Assembly: GCA_025765595.1 (NCBI GenBank)
Contig: JAIVFH010000092.1
Span: 62,001-126,000, forward strand
Source: Obelidium mucronatum
Taxonomy: Eukaryota > Chytridiomycota > Chytridiomycetes > Chytridiales > Chytriomycetaceae
Direction of reading: 5' to 3'
DNA length: 64,000 bases
Part shown: positions 11,101-22,973 of the stretch, piece after piece
Layout: every line of letters begins with the position of its first letter
How positions within the stretch are numbered: the first letter of the stretch is position 1
Notes under the pieces: generated by a model
The model's database searches: none
What the model saw: only the letters and a program-made list of their open reading frames with translations
Told to the model about the DNA's origin: nothing
Translations under genes and position numbers: made by a program

Positions 11101-13285
11101 GCTGGCTTCATTGGGACTAATCCAATACTCAAACCCAACTGGGCCACTGTAAAAGGACCACTGAAGAGATGGAATAATAGCGCTCGCATTCCCGCAGGAT
11201 TCTTGAACCACGGTCTGAAGACTGATGACGCCGTCTATGGCCACAGGTCCAACAGGTCCTATTATTTGAATGTTGGGAACTTGGTCGGAAGCAGAAACAG
11301 TTGTGGTTACGAATCCGGTTCCACTTTCCTCCCAAAAAGTTTTGAAAGGTGGCATTGAATGTATGCGTTGTAGGAGCAAGGTTGTTGCTGGGTATTTTCA
11401 AATACTGTTGAGTTCCCGAAAGGAACAGATTGAGTTGAGAGTTGAGTTGAGTTTGAAGTGCGTTGTCCATTAAAGCAGTTGATTCCCCAGACGGATGGGA
11501 GTATGAAACAGCGCCAAATACAAAGGGTCTTCCTCCGGAGTTACTAATCAGCGATAAGTCCAGCAACAAGTCTTGACATGCGGCAATAGTGACTGGAGCA
11601 AGAACTACAACTGAAGGAACAAGTGGATTTTGAGGTGCGAGAATAACTGAGTTACCAACAACAAAGTCGGAATATAAACTACCACTACTGAAAAGTTTCG
11701 ATGGTAAAAAACTGACAGTTGACCCCACTCCCGGCTTTACAACCATTTGGGAATTAATTATAACGACAGGCAGCATCCTGAGAGCTAAAATATATTGTGC
11801 AGCCACTATTTGAACCCGATATAATAGCCAACGGAATGCTAGTTGAACTGAATCATTGTGGAGCAGTCACGATATATTTGAAGATTCGATACCGGACTCG
11901 TTCCCACCGGCTTATCAAACTGAATAATGATTGATCCTCCATCTGGTGCAAATCTACTTGAAATCATTACGGGAGCGACTGTGTGAGCAATGAAGGTGAT
12001 ATTTGCAGAGGATGAAGGACTCGGAAGAGCAAGGTCACTTCTCCATGATTTAACAACAGACGGCAATTTGTAAGATACAATCATATTGACAAGCATAGAA
12101 GTTTGCAACTTCGGAGTGGAGCATTGAATGGCCGAGCTATTCACAACGATTGCTGGAGTTCGAATTATCGCAGGAGCTGAAAACATACATTCGATCGGGT
12201 ATCCCGTTAAAAAGTTCTGCCCAGAGATTGTCAGCAAGGTCTCCACTTGTGTGTACACTTTGGTAGGAGCAACAGACGTCACTCGGGAATCCATAGAAAA
12301 AACAGTTAGAGCAAACAGAGCATTTTCCGCTCCATTCCTCGAGATTTTCAACAAAAAGACAAGCTTCATTGTTGAATTCAAAGGCAGGACTCGATCAACT
12401 CGAATTTGTATTTGCTGGCTGGAAACAACCGTTACAGTGGATGTTAAATTCCCAACCAGCACAGATAAGCTCGGAGTTTGTATATACTCCTGCATGGATC
12501 GCGCCAAAGGTCCGGCTGAAACCCGCGCCATACACTGTTACGATTGCCTGTCCATTGTTGGGAATAACCGTCGGTTCAATACGATCCCAAATAACACCGC
12601 AAGTCGTTCCATTTCCATTACAAATTCCGCAATAGTCCAGGCTGCTTGTTCCATTCACTACACCTGCGCAGTCCAGGCAAGTATTTGAAACACCACCGCA
12701 GATTCCACAAGAGTCGTACGAGAGGGCGGAATGAATCGGAACACAGCTTCCTGTGCAATCTATTACATGTGTCGGGACATCCAAGAGGCCTATGCATACT
12801 CCTCGGCAGTCGCGTGTGTCAACATATGTGCAGGACCCACAGATATACCGTTGGCCTTCAGGGCAAGCTGGCTGAGTTGGAACAGGTAAATATCTGTTGT
12901 CGGTGAGGATAAGTATAGAGAAAAGGTCGATGGTTGGGAATACTTGCGTTGAAGTTGCAGCAAATGCCACAGTTGGTGTGCTTAAAACCGCCAATATCAC
13001 CGCTATCCCCGACATCGTTGATCTCGAACACAAAGAAATACTCATTTTTGCATTGGATGTTGCTGATATAAATTCCTGGGGCACTGTCGCCAACAGCCTC
13101 CAAATCGTACAACTAAGACTTGAGATCATAGATACCCAAGCGATCCACAGAACATAAAATCCAAGTATACACGCAGATAATTTATCGTGTATAAGGATGC
13201 TGATAGCCTGTAATAAGCGAAAAAGCTCTGTATTGGCCAAAGCTATAGAGTCAGTCTTCAGATCATCTCCATCCTCCAGGCTCAT
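8134..13285 (-). CDS. Very large REJ/TIG-type cell-surface protein with one C-terminal membrane span
   Basis: From the N-terminus I read a hydrophobic signal or anchor segment (ILGFYVLWIAWV); a Cys/Gly-rich run with CGICGGVSNTC, DCAGV and CGICNGNGTTC; IPT/TIG-like blocks (IEPTVIPNNGQ...GAGF; TLLTISGQNFLTGYP); a long REJ-like region (DLLLDLSLISNSGGRP, NEYFVYYRVSN); and a last exon of about 660 residues (10128-8134). That exon ends with a transmembrane helix (LPIILGSSIGGVCVLGLIVFLV), KSRKKQK and an acidic cytoplasmic tail. This resembles polycystin-1 or egg-jelly-receptor ectodomains without their channel part. Role as adhesion or sensing receptor is inference. Between about 10,680 and 13,100 at least six, probably ten, single-base frame steps interrupt it, nearly all +1, so the gene is either badly assembled here or decayed. 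The last 2 kb is clean. Confidence 0.65.
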
Positions 13286-13426
13286 AGATAGCCGACCCCC
13301 CTTAATCCTGTATGGCTGTTTGTTGACGTGGACGACAAGGGAGCAATGCGGTCTGACAAATCAAAGATCTTCTTATACAAAACAGATAATCATATTCAAC
13401 TTTCAATTCAGTACAGAATCAGAGAA

Positions 13427-15704
13427 TCACCAGTTCCCAAGTTCAGCCTCCGCCATTCCATCCACATCGGCCACAGAGGTACTCCCAGCGCCACCCCCAC
13501 AAGCAGCATCAATCACACTCTGCGCCTCCTTCCAGGCTCCCAAACACCTCCTCGCATGATCCCGATTCGCAACCGCCATCGTCAACAACATATTCCTTAC
13601 ATCGTAAATCTTATCCCGCTGGAACCGATCCAAATCTTTTTGAATCGCTTCATTCGCGGCTCCCAATTTCGAAAGATGTGTGACGCGTTCAGATTCAAGA
13701 GCTCGGATTCTCTCGCGTGTGCGTTGGATATTGGCGCGACGCGTCGTTTCAGGGTCCTTGTCTGCAATGAAGGAACTGAAACTTGTGAGGATGCTGGTTG
13801 CTGTTGCTGTTGCTGAGACGGGTGGAAACATTGCTTTGGCAGCAGCGCCAGCAGTTGCTGTTGCTGATGTAGCAAGCGATGAGGAAGATGGTTTCGCGAG
13901 GCTGGAGTTTGCCAATGCGCGTCTAGTGGAATGCGTATGGGTCGCTTTCGTCGTCTGATTCTTCAAGGGGTGGTGCTGGTGTCGTCGTCGCCGGGGGTAA
14001 CTCAGGAGTGGATGAACCGACTACACTTGCGAAATGACTTGTGTATTGCTGTTGGTGGTGTTGAGCCAAAGGGCCACCACCAAGTTCGGATCTTAATGTA
14101 GCTGCAACTCGCTGCGCGTCGTTTTCTGTTGATTCCAGCTTGGAAAGGATTTCACGATTGTTGACTAATCCTTCTGTAGGCAGTTTCATAATCGACGTGA
14201 AGGGCGTGTCGCCACTTTAGGGTTCTGTCAATGGCGGCCGTCAGCTTTTCGTAGTTCTGTAGCGGTTCGGTGATGTGTTCCTCCATGATATGAATCAATT
14301 TGTGTTGAGATGTGACTGTGCAATCAATGGCTTCACCCAACGCTTCAATTTCAGGGGCGAGAATAGAGCTGGGTCCTGTTTCTGTAAGAGACCAGCCGTT
14401 GTATGCGGCCCCAAGATCGGTTCCTGCTGCAGCTGTTTCTGAGAGATGTTTATGCATTCTTTTGTGGTATCTCGTCATGAGTCCAAGTTGGTGGCCGAAT
14501 TTGAATGTATAGTTTTCAGCAGCCAAGTAGTGCGCGTCTTGAAGTGGTTGACGCGAGGTTAGAATGGAGTGGTTGTAGTGGCATAAACGAATCGCCTTCG
14601 GCGGTAAAAGACGACTATTAACCCGCCTTCGGCGCATATTCACCCAACTACCAGGATTCTTCAGCAACGAATCAGTAATCTTGACACCATTCGCCGCCTT
14701 CTTGACATCCTTCATTTTCAAAAAGTGCGAAACCCCAGACCCAGCCAACACCTCAGCCCAAGATTTCCCCAACCGATCTCCTTCCAAAAACCCATGAAAA
14801 ACATGCTCTCGTCTCAAAATGGGATGCATTGCAACCCGATTCAAGAACCAAGCAAGCCCGCGTTTCCTAGCTTCAACCATTTTAAAATCTTCTTTTGGTT
14901 TTCCAGACATTGGACGGACAGCGTAGTCTGCGACAGAGTGCTTTTCGGGGATCGGTGGGACGAGGACGGTTGGATGCATTCGACGGAGGAGGCGGTGCAA
15001 CGTTTCGAAATCGGAATATCGGTGGCGAGATTCAAGGTGGAGAGAGTATGGTTCTGGAAGTTGCATTTTGATAATGTAGGCAGTGTACGAGGAGGTTCCA
15101 ACGTCGCTCATTTTTTGGGTCTAGTGTTGGAGAGTTGGGTGGTTGCGTTATTACCAATACAGACGCTTCTGAGCGTCGCGAGAAATGAAACTACCTCTTC
15201 AATAATGATTGCGGGCTTTGGTTGTTCCGAGAGTGGCTCCGAGGTAAGAATAGGACTAAACAGGTGGGGATTTGCATCCATCAACATGCGGTCCAGATTA
15301 CAGCAAGGCTTTGCTTTTGTCATCAAGTGCGGGTTGATTTGCTGCTGATGTTGTTGCTCTTGATGGTGCCCGTGGCTTGTATCATCCTCGGTCTGTTCTG
15401 TGTATGAGTGTTCGATGCTTTGGCCGCCACTCTGTCCACCCCAGCTCTCGGCCGAGCTGCTCAATCCTTCTTCATCTCGTTCTCTTTCTTCATCCTTCTC
15501 TTCCTGATACTCTTCGTTTAATTCTTCTTCCTGCTTTCTAAAGTCTTCGAGTTCATCTGCAATTTGCTGCTGAAGCCTCGTGGCTGCCACGGGATCGAAC
15601 GCGATGCCCTTATCTTCCTCTTCTTCTTCTTGGTCGGCAAGAAACGACGCTGCGAGTGGATCGTCGAGAAGGTCGGAGGCGCCAAGTGGGTCCATGGTTA
15701 TCAA
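13427..15704 (-). CDS. SNX41: Sorting nexin 41 / Atg20-like PX-BAR protein
   Basis: Exon 1 (to 15195) encodes an acidic, Gln/Glu-rich N-terminus of about 170 residues. A clean 74-bp intron (15194-15121, GTAGTT...CACTAG) leads into a PX domain with the phosphoinositide-binding RHRYSDF motif and VPPIPEKHSVADYA, which is diagnostic for Snx41/Atg20. A BAR-like helical region follows (LKWRHALHVDYE; NREILSKLES; DLDRFQRDKIYDVRNML). These proteins bind PI3P on endosomes and act in retrieval to the Golgi and in selective autophagy with Snx4. Two +1 frame steps, near 14,170 and 13,927, split the BAR part into three frames. The region after the second is Ala/Thr/Ser-rich and variable. Confidence 0.8.
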
Positions 15705-15994
15705 TTAAAATTGACTCAAAAGAGCCATCAAACATTAGAATCCGATTAGAGACGAGAGAGATGAATAAATATGTGGATATAAGTGGTTATAATGAGCACG
15801 CGTTCGTTTTAATCATTTTTATACGCGCACTATTACACACTATCTAGAAGTCTCGACGGAAAAGGAATAAGCAAATACTAGTATAAGGATCTACTTGAGC
15901 CCCATTTTGGATTGCTCTTTGTTGGTTCGTAATGCATCTCTACGCAACTGGTTGACGTTTGTCCAGTAATGGGTTCCTTTTTCCCAGACCAAAA

Positions 15995-17139
15995 ATGGTG
16001 AGTTTCCACGCCAAGTCCTCCGTCCATCACCACCCTCCAACTCCATCAGCGGATCTCAGCAGAAGCACAGTCGCGTTGGTCGGATAGTTGATTGAGTGGT
16101 CAATTTGCGCTGGATGGACCTCGATGGAACACTTCGCGTAATGGCATCGCATCTAACCCACTCTCTTCCAACCAGCCATTCGTCAAGCTCGTCAAGAACA
16201 AGGCTTACTACAAGCGTTTCCAGACCAAGTACCGCAGAAGAAGAGGTGTGTTTTTGTGCAGTGAGCTCTCGTGGAAACAACCATCTAAACTCCATCAAAC
16301 AGAGGGAAAGACCGACTACTACGCCCGTAAGCGTTTGGTTGCCCAGGCCAAGAACAAGTACAACTCTCCAAAGTACAGACTTGTTGTCCGCATCACCAAT
16401 GCCGACATCATTGCCCAGATCGTGTACGCCAAGATCACCGGAGACGTTGTCCTTGCCGCTGCCTACTCCCACGAACTCCCACGCTACGGAGTCGAAGTTG
16501 GTTTGACCAACTGGTCCTGCTGCTTACTGCACTGGTCTCCTTATCGCCAGACGTTTGTTGACCCAGCTCAACTTGGCCGATAAGTACGAAGGAAACACCA
16601 ACGTTGACGGTGCTTACTACGAAGTTGAGCCAGTCGAAGATGCTCCACGTCCATTCCAATGTTTCTTGGATGTTGGTCTCCGTCGCACCACCACTGGTTC
16701 CCGTATCTTTGGAGTCTTGAAGGGTGCCGTTGACGGTGGTCTCTTGATCCCACACTCTGAGAACCGTTTCCCAGGTTGGGACACCACCGCCAAGGAGCTT
16801 GACGCTGAAACCCTCCACCGTTACATTCTCGGAGGACACGTTTCTGACTACATGGCTGAACTCGAAGAAGATGACGAGGACTCTTACAAGCGTCAATTCT
16901 CTCAGTACATTGCCAAGGAAATCTCCCCAGATGACTTTGAAGAGTTGTACGAGAAGGCCCACGAAGCCATCCGTGAGAACCCAGAGCGTATCGCCAAGGC
17001 TCACTCTTACGACGAGGCTGCCAAGACCAAGCTCAAGAAGTTCAAGTCTCAGAAGCGTAACTTGAAGCAACGTGTTGACAAGATTAAGCAGAAGAAGGCT
17101 GCTTGGTTGGCTAAGCGCGCTGCTGCCGCGGACGAGTAA
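15995..17139 (+). CDS. RPL5: 60S ribosomal protein uL18 (RPL5)
   Basis: The first exon is the ATG alone (15995-15997). Intron 1 is 15998-16175 (GTGAGT...ACCAG), exon 2 begins [16 protein letters not shown], intron 2 is 16246-16302, and the last exon begins [11 protein letters not shown]. The protein follows the uL18 family to its end, with the family motif [18 protein letters not shown] and a basic C-terminal helix. It binds 5S rRNA in the large subunit. Codon use is strongly biased (CGT, AAG, TCC, GCC), as expected for high expression. One extra base at about 16516-16518, between NWS and AAYC, breaks the frame as written. For an essential single-gene product this is most likely a sequence error. 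Confidence 0.95.
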
Positions 17140-17289
17140 ATTCTTTCTCCTTCTTTTTTAGATTGAGAATTGTTTCTTTCGTCTCTTTGGGAATTGGATT
17201 TTGTTCCCCATGTTATTATGTTCTCGCTTTTTTTTTTGCTTTTTTTTTGGATGCAAATCAGCGGAATACATATTGATGCTGTCCTTGCG

Positions 17290-17470
17290 CTGAAATCTAA
17301 ATTTCGTCAAGTTTCATTTCTTTCACTGCGTCACCAGGACTCTGAGCCACGCGTGCAGCGACTGCTGCATCAGCGCCAGCTGCTCGAAGACGGCAATGAT
17401 GCCGTGGCCGGGCTTTGCGATGCTCAGCGCCGTTTCGAGCAGCTGCGCGATCTTCCAAACAATCGAAAAC
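17290..17470 (-). other. GC-rich coding-like remnant
   Basis: Between uL18 and the next gene lies a block of about 140 bp that is far richer in G+C than its flanks. On the minus strand it reads without stops as a helix-like peptide (KIAQLLETALSIAKPGHG, then FEQLALMQQSLHAWLRVL) ending at a TGA next to 17,323. It has no start codon of its own and runs into the antisense of the Crinkler exon. It may be the tail of a lost gene. I do not recognise a family. Confidence 0.25.
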
Positions 17471-17479
17471 TTTTCAAAA

Positions 17480-19770
17480 ATGAAACGAAGCATTTGGTTT
17501 CTACTGGTTGACGAAGAAGGCAAGCCAGCCTTTAAGGATGTCGGTGTATCCAAGGTTAAGATAGACACTGAAACAGAGGGGATGGTTGCGCATTTGAGAA
17601 AGAAGGTATGGGAGGCAACGAAGGACTCTCTTTTTAAGAGCACCGTGGCTTCACAGTTGAAGGTCTTTGCAAACAAGAACGAAATCGTCGATTCCGCAAA
17701 TTCACTCGAGGCTGATGCTCTGGTGGGAGACCGAGGCAAGAGTGCAGATTTGCCTTTGTTGGTTTTAGTTCCAAAGACTGGTGTGTGTTCCCTTTATTGT
17801 TTTGATTTCACTAGCCAACTGTCCAACACCGACTTCAGCCCCACGCCGTTCTCTACAGTCGCGCTTTGCGGATGCCAACGTTCGGTGGAAGGATGAAAAT
17901 CCTTTGGTCGATTCCCTCGATTTCGGTCTGCTCTCATTCGAGAACAGAACAGACACCATCAAACAACTACAACAAATACATCGATCGAACTTCTACCGAG
18001 CTGTTAATCGCCATGGAGCAAATTGGGTAATTCCAATTGCCGATAATGTGCATGGTTTGGGTAAATCGGCACTTGGGTATCATTACATCCATAAATCCAG
18101 AGAAACGTGGCCTGATCCAACAGCAAGGGATGCTTTCCAACAAAATATCTGCAACTGTCATACAGTGTCAATTGGATTCCAAAAGAAAGATTTGCTGTCC
18201 AATTGTTTTGATGCTGTGATTATCGAACACTTGTGTTATGCGTTGAAGGATATGTTTGTTGTTCCACCGGCTATTCTGTCAAACCCTCCAAAATCTGTGA
18301 AAGAGTTTTTGGAAGACTTAACTGAAGTCGCTGGTCCTGTCTTTATTGTTCTTGACAGCATTGGGAAGGCATTAGTCAGCCCAATCAATCCTCTCGATGA
18401 CTTTCAGCAACGAGACAAATTTATGATTTTCTGTGAAAGCGTTCTTGACAGCTGGCTTACAATCCCAAAGGTCTTTTTCGTTGTTCTTGGTCGTGCCAGA
18501 TTCCTCAACCATGTTGTTTGCGAAGATTTCAACCGCAGTTACGAATTTGAGCGTTTGCATATGTCACTTCTTCGTCCGAGTTCAATAATTTCGGTCATGA
18601 ACAACACACTTGTTTCATCCCGAGGGATTGATACGATTTCATCCAGACTTGGACTCACCCAACAGAATGCAGAATTCGCCGCGGAACATCTATTTCGCCA
18701 AACCAACGGTCATCCGCGCGCCTTGGTCCAAGCACTTGAAAACTGCCGCACATTCACCGAAATCTGTGAATACAATGATCCATACACAATACCAGATTGG
18801 GAAACATGGTATGATAGACTCACACTCAACAAAATTGAAGCAACGGAGCTCTTAAGAGATGCTGAACCTGGTGTTGAAGTCGATCTTACTGCAACTGTTA
18901 TCGTTGCTGGCGGGGAAACTATGTCACGTGACAACTTTGCCCACATGATGTTTTTTGACTGGGAGGGAACACTAACAAAAGCACAACTATACATCCAACC
19001 AACTGTGAAGGAGTTTGCGGAAAATTATGTGCTATCATTCAAAGAGTACCTGAAGCATGTCGGCAATAACTGTCGAGTTTCTGTGGATTATTCATCAGCG
19101 TTTGAGTGGTTGTTTCTCAGACGGTTCCAAGAGCTTTTCGCCGAAGAACCAAAAGATCCTCTCGTTGCTCTCCCAGAGTTTTTCGCCTACCCCAAAGTTT
19201 GGGATCTTATAAGGCAGTGTCCTTTTCTAAACTCATCAAACCAATCCCGAAAATTACAAGTTTGGTATCATCAAAGAATCATGTTCATCCAGACCATTGT
19301 GGCACAGTCTTGGAGTGGCGGGGAAGACCAATATGTTTGAAGCCACCACTTAAGTCAGGCTTCACCAAGTGGTTTTTTGATGGGTACTGCCACTATGGGG
19401 TTGGGGTCAACTGTCATCACTATTGGTCTTTCTGTTAAAAATTACAGTCAATCTGAATTCTTGTGGTCCCACTTGTCAGAGGGAATGTCTCGTTTTTGAC
19501 AGAATGGCTGAAAGAGATCCTTGCCGAAGACGTTCTTATGTGTTGTTTATCTGCTGTACTCGGTATGAAAGCGATATTATGGAGAAGTTCAATGGTCAAG
19601 GCTTTTATGTCTACAAAAACGACGCTTATCAGAATATCGGGGAAGTGGTTCTTCTAAACTTGAGTGACAAGAATCTCCGGGAAAGATTTTTTGATGTGGA
19701 AGGTGATTTGTCTGCGATTTTGGAGCACATTGTTGGAAAGTCGAAAGTTGAGTATCAAGAATTTATTTGA
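17480..19770 (+). CDS. Crinkler (CRN) protein with NTPase-like middle domain
   Basis: The start at 17480 gives a ubiquitin-like CRN header (KRSIWFLLVDEEG ... LPLLVLVP) of about 95 residues, closing with the LVLVP strand like the HVLVxxP motif. An intron with GTGTGTG donor and CACTAG acceptor follows. The middle domain has a Walker-A-like GLGKS (VHGLGKSALGYHY) and a Walker-B-like VFIVLDSIGK, fitting the STAND-like NTPases seen in many CRN tails. The last 170 residues lie in three frames, joined by +1 steps near 19,225-19,350 and 19,498 and an intron around 19,400-19,442, and end at 19770. CRN proteins are delivered to host nuclei in oomycetes; in fungi their role is less clear. This is the second CRN-like gene in the window. 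Confidence 0.7.
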
Positions 19771-19844
19771 ACCTCGGTGCAGTTGGGAACAGGAAAAAAA
19801 ACAGTGAAGGAATAGCTTGCGATTGAATGCGCTATTCAACTTGA

Positions 19845-20850
19845 TTAAGTTGATTCAAGAATATCATCACACAGATTTTGAAAATCCTTTGCTGTTCCCA
19901 TATGACCACCATTCTCCACACGCTTTTCAGCTTTCAGGAGGGTTGCCAAGTCATCTTGTGCTTTGGGATCCATAATCGAATCTTGTGTCGCCACACTTAC
20001 TTTGATTCTCACCCCACTTGCAACAATCTCTGCCACTTCAGCATCACTTAAATAGTGCATTCCCGCCACAGTACTTTGCGCCGAGATTGCATTGACGTCT
20101 CTGAAAGAATACCATTCATCGTATTCATTCACCCATCGTTCGAGCCACAAATCGCGATATGTTTTACCGGCCGCTTTCGAATCAGGATGCACACTATCCA
20201 AATATTCTTTTGAGAATGCTTTGGGCAAGATGGATTCAATCATGGCCTTTGGGTTTGATGTCGGAATAGCCAACGGCAAAACGAATCGATAAAACCCAGC
20301 ACCAGAGGGCATAAAACGCGCAAGTCCGTAGCTACGCGCTGTAACAGCAAGATATAGGGAGGCTAGCTGATTTTTGCGGAGGAGAAGAAGGGACAGTTTC
20401 TGAGCAACCATGCCACCCATTGACGCGCCTGATTATGAAATAATGAATTATTAGATGAATATATCGAAACTGTATAAAACGAATGATGAATAAAAAAAAT
20501 AGTTGCCATAGACGTGGAACTTGTGCTTTCCGTCGGACCAAACATGATTGCAAAAGACTCAGCGCATCCTTCGCCAGCAAATCGCTTGTTTGGTTAACAA
20601 GTGGTTTCCCTGGGTCTCCTTTAGATTTTCCGATTCCTCTATGATCGAACGTGAGCACGTTGCATGACTTGGAAAGGTGGTCAGCTAGTTGGTCAAAGTG
20701 GCGCAGAGTTGCAAAGGCGCCCATCAAAAGAACTACTTTCGTTGGACTAGATGGATCACCGCGTAACTCATAGTATAACGTTGCACTGGGCTCGGTTTCG
20801 ATGACGAAGGTGTTTGAAGATGTTGGCTTGCTTTGCCAAAGTGGATCCAT
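19845..20850 (-). CDS. Alpha/beta hydrolase
   Basis: Exon 1 starts MDPLWQSK at 20850 and shows the fold in order: LYYELRGD, KVVLLMGAF (oxyanion strand), FDHRGIGKSKG, then the nucleophile elbow G-A-S-M-G-G at the splice junction, and a C-terminal cap and catalytic-histidine region (VENGGHMG) near the end at 19845. The elbow is assembled only if the intron uses a GC donor (GCAACT...AATCAG), a rare but accepted type. One extra base near 20,541-20,546 precedes the elbow. Substrate is unknown; the family includes lipases, esterases and epoxide hydrolases. Length is about 300 residues, normal for the fold. Confidence 0.75.
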
Positions 20851-21005
20851 TGTTTCCCCAGAAAATAATATTTGATGTCAGTCAAGTTTGGCTGGCAGCT
20901 GGCTTTATGAAAATCGACTAGGGTTCCCGCTGAAGAAGAAGGCAATTAACGGAAATAAACTGGAATAAGTTGACTTTATTCCATTCTTTAAACCAGCATT
21001 CTCGT

Positions 21006-21890
21006 TTAACCTTCCCAGAATGTTGGAAGAGCATCTCCTGGAGTAAAGATGCGTTCAACCTTATCCTTGGTAATGACAGCAAGACGAATAACTCCTCCAG
21101 AGGACCCATCACGAGACATCGCCAGAGAAATGGCTGATTACGATTGGGAAAGGAGATTGTTAGCGTTCATTTAGAAGAAAAAAGGTCTCCCTACCATTCT
21201 TTGTAAACTGAATCGCTTCTTCCTTTGTCATATCATCCTTGTACGCAGAATCACAGTATCCATAGATATAAGTGGATCCTGAACCACCAATTGCAAACGG
21301 TTGCTTATGCAAAGAGCCACCAAGCGGAATCGAATAAACACTTGGCCCATTGTATTTATCCCATCCTCCAACAATAATTCCAGCACTAAGCCCGTCCTTG
21401 TTTTTGTAGCAGAGTTCCTGAAAGAGGGCAGCAGCAGTGTGGACGGTTGGCGCTTCACCTTCGGTCATTCTGGGAACACCAACACGCATTGAATTCTCAC
21501 AGATGGATATTCAGAATAATAACAAACATACGTAAACATTTGCAAGTAGTAGTTGACGATATCAGCCACAGCTTGAGTGTCAGCAGCGGATCCCGAACGG
21601 CAGCAGAAAATACGGTCATGTACAGGCGTCAGTTTATCAGTAACTCGATTCGCTGCGATTTGTAAATCATGAGCCACTTTTGGTTTTATCGGTGAGAAGT
21701 AAAAAAAAAGAATAATGCACCAATGTAGGATCCTGTTGTGGTTCTTGAGTCTGCTCCAACAATAACTCCGTCCTTGAACTGCACAGCCATGATGGTCGTC
21801 TTGAAGGGTTTAATGTAAGCATTTTGACACAATCTTTGAGAGCCAGAGACATACTCCTAGATCCACTTCGCCTGGTTTGAGTGAGCTCAT
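21006..21890 (-). CDS. PRE3: Proteasome 20S subunit beta-1 (caspase-like)
   Basis: Five exons read without any frame step. The propeptide is only 12 residues ([12 protein letters not shown]) and the mature subunit begins TTIMAVQF, so Thr1 is the catalytic residue after autolysis at Gly-Thr. Family blocks follow: [61 protein letters not shown] and [12 protein letters not shown], with the stop at 21006-21008. The first intron (GTATGT...CTTCAAG) falls exactly between the propeptide and Thr1. It acts in the core proteasome. Introns are about 50-80 bp. Confidence 0.92.
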
Positions 21891-22270
21891 GTTTTTGGTT
21901 GGTGATTTATTTTGGACTTTCAAAAAACGCGTATGCTACAATTCTGAAAGGCATCCGACATGGAAATTCACTCGGCGAGACCATGCTTTATCTGATATAA
22001 CATAAAACAGCTGCAGGAATTTATTTATCTTCCGCTATTCTTGAACCGAAAGTTTCCTCAATGGTGTAGAGACATGATCATGAATGATCAGTCTAGTCAA
22101 AGAATACTTAAATGATTCACGAACACTTGGAAAGACAGTTGGCGCATGTTCATTGCATGCCTGTCGAAAAAAAAGAGCCAAAAACAGAAAATGGATGGCG
22201 GCGTTCCCCCAAGAAAGGTGCGACTCGTCTTCTCAGTGACTCTTCAAAAGAGAATGTTTTCCTCCGAAAG

Positions 22271-22911
22271 ATGCCGTTGACCCTTCCAGTTTGTCTCATA
22301 TCTTTTCTTATTTCTTTGGACAGCGATTGAGCATCTACGATGAGCAAACAACACAACCTTCAGTTTCACCGGCAGAACCAACATCGATCGAGCTTGGTCT
22401 CCGAGGGGTAAATCTTTCGTCTTGATCGCTTTGCCGATTCTAATCTTGGGCCATACAGTCCCGCCATGCTGTCTCGTCCTACTTTTCTGGCACCAGAGCA
22501 ACGATCCAAAGCTACACAAACGCTTACCTTGACTTTGAATCCAACGTAGTTTCTTCAATCAAACCATTCACTTCGCCAAACGAACCCCTGTTGCCCAATG
22601 CTCTCTACGTAACACTACTCAGCTGTGCTGGTCTTGTCGCCACTGCTTCTTCCAAAAAGATTGGCCGTCGGATTGGAGTTCCTCTTGGGCTGGGTGCTGT
22701 TGGTGTTGCATGGTGGTATCCTCAAACATCAACAAAACTTGTTCGTGGTGGAATGACGGCAACCGGAGTGGACAAAACTTGGGACTCTGCCGTTGCTTCT
22801 GTCAATGGGACCATTGAAAGCGCCAAAAGTGCCGTGAGTAACACATACAAGGAGGCGAGCGAAGCTGTTGTCAATGGCGTAAACAGCGTCACAGGAACAA
22901 CTCGGAAGTGA
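22271..22911 (+). CDS. MICOS subunit Mic26/Mic27-like (apolipoprotein O family)
   Basis: The first coding exon reads MPLTLP, joined by an intron (GTTTGTC...GGACAG) to RLSIYDEQ, which carries the IYDE signature of the Mic26/27 family. A second intron (GTAAATC...CATACAG) precedes the main exon. The protein has two membrane stretches (YVTLLSCAGLVATAS and VPLGLGAVGVAWWY) flanking a basic KKIGRRIG loop, then an Ala/Ser/Val-rich amphipathic tail. Family members sit in the inner mitochondrial membrane at cristae junctions. No frame steps occur. An open frame extends upstream of 22271, so the start could be earlier. The 380 bases before it (21891-22270) show nothing I can assign. Confidence 0.75.
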
Positions 22912-22973
22912 ACAAAATAAACAGTTTAAATATATGCAGCGTCATAAATATCTATCAGTATTATTTCTCGACT

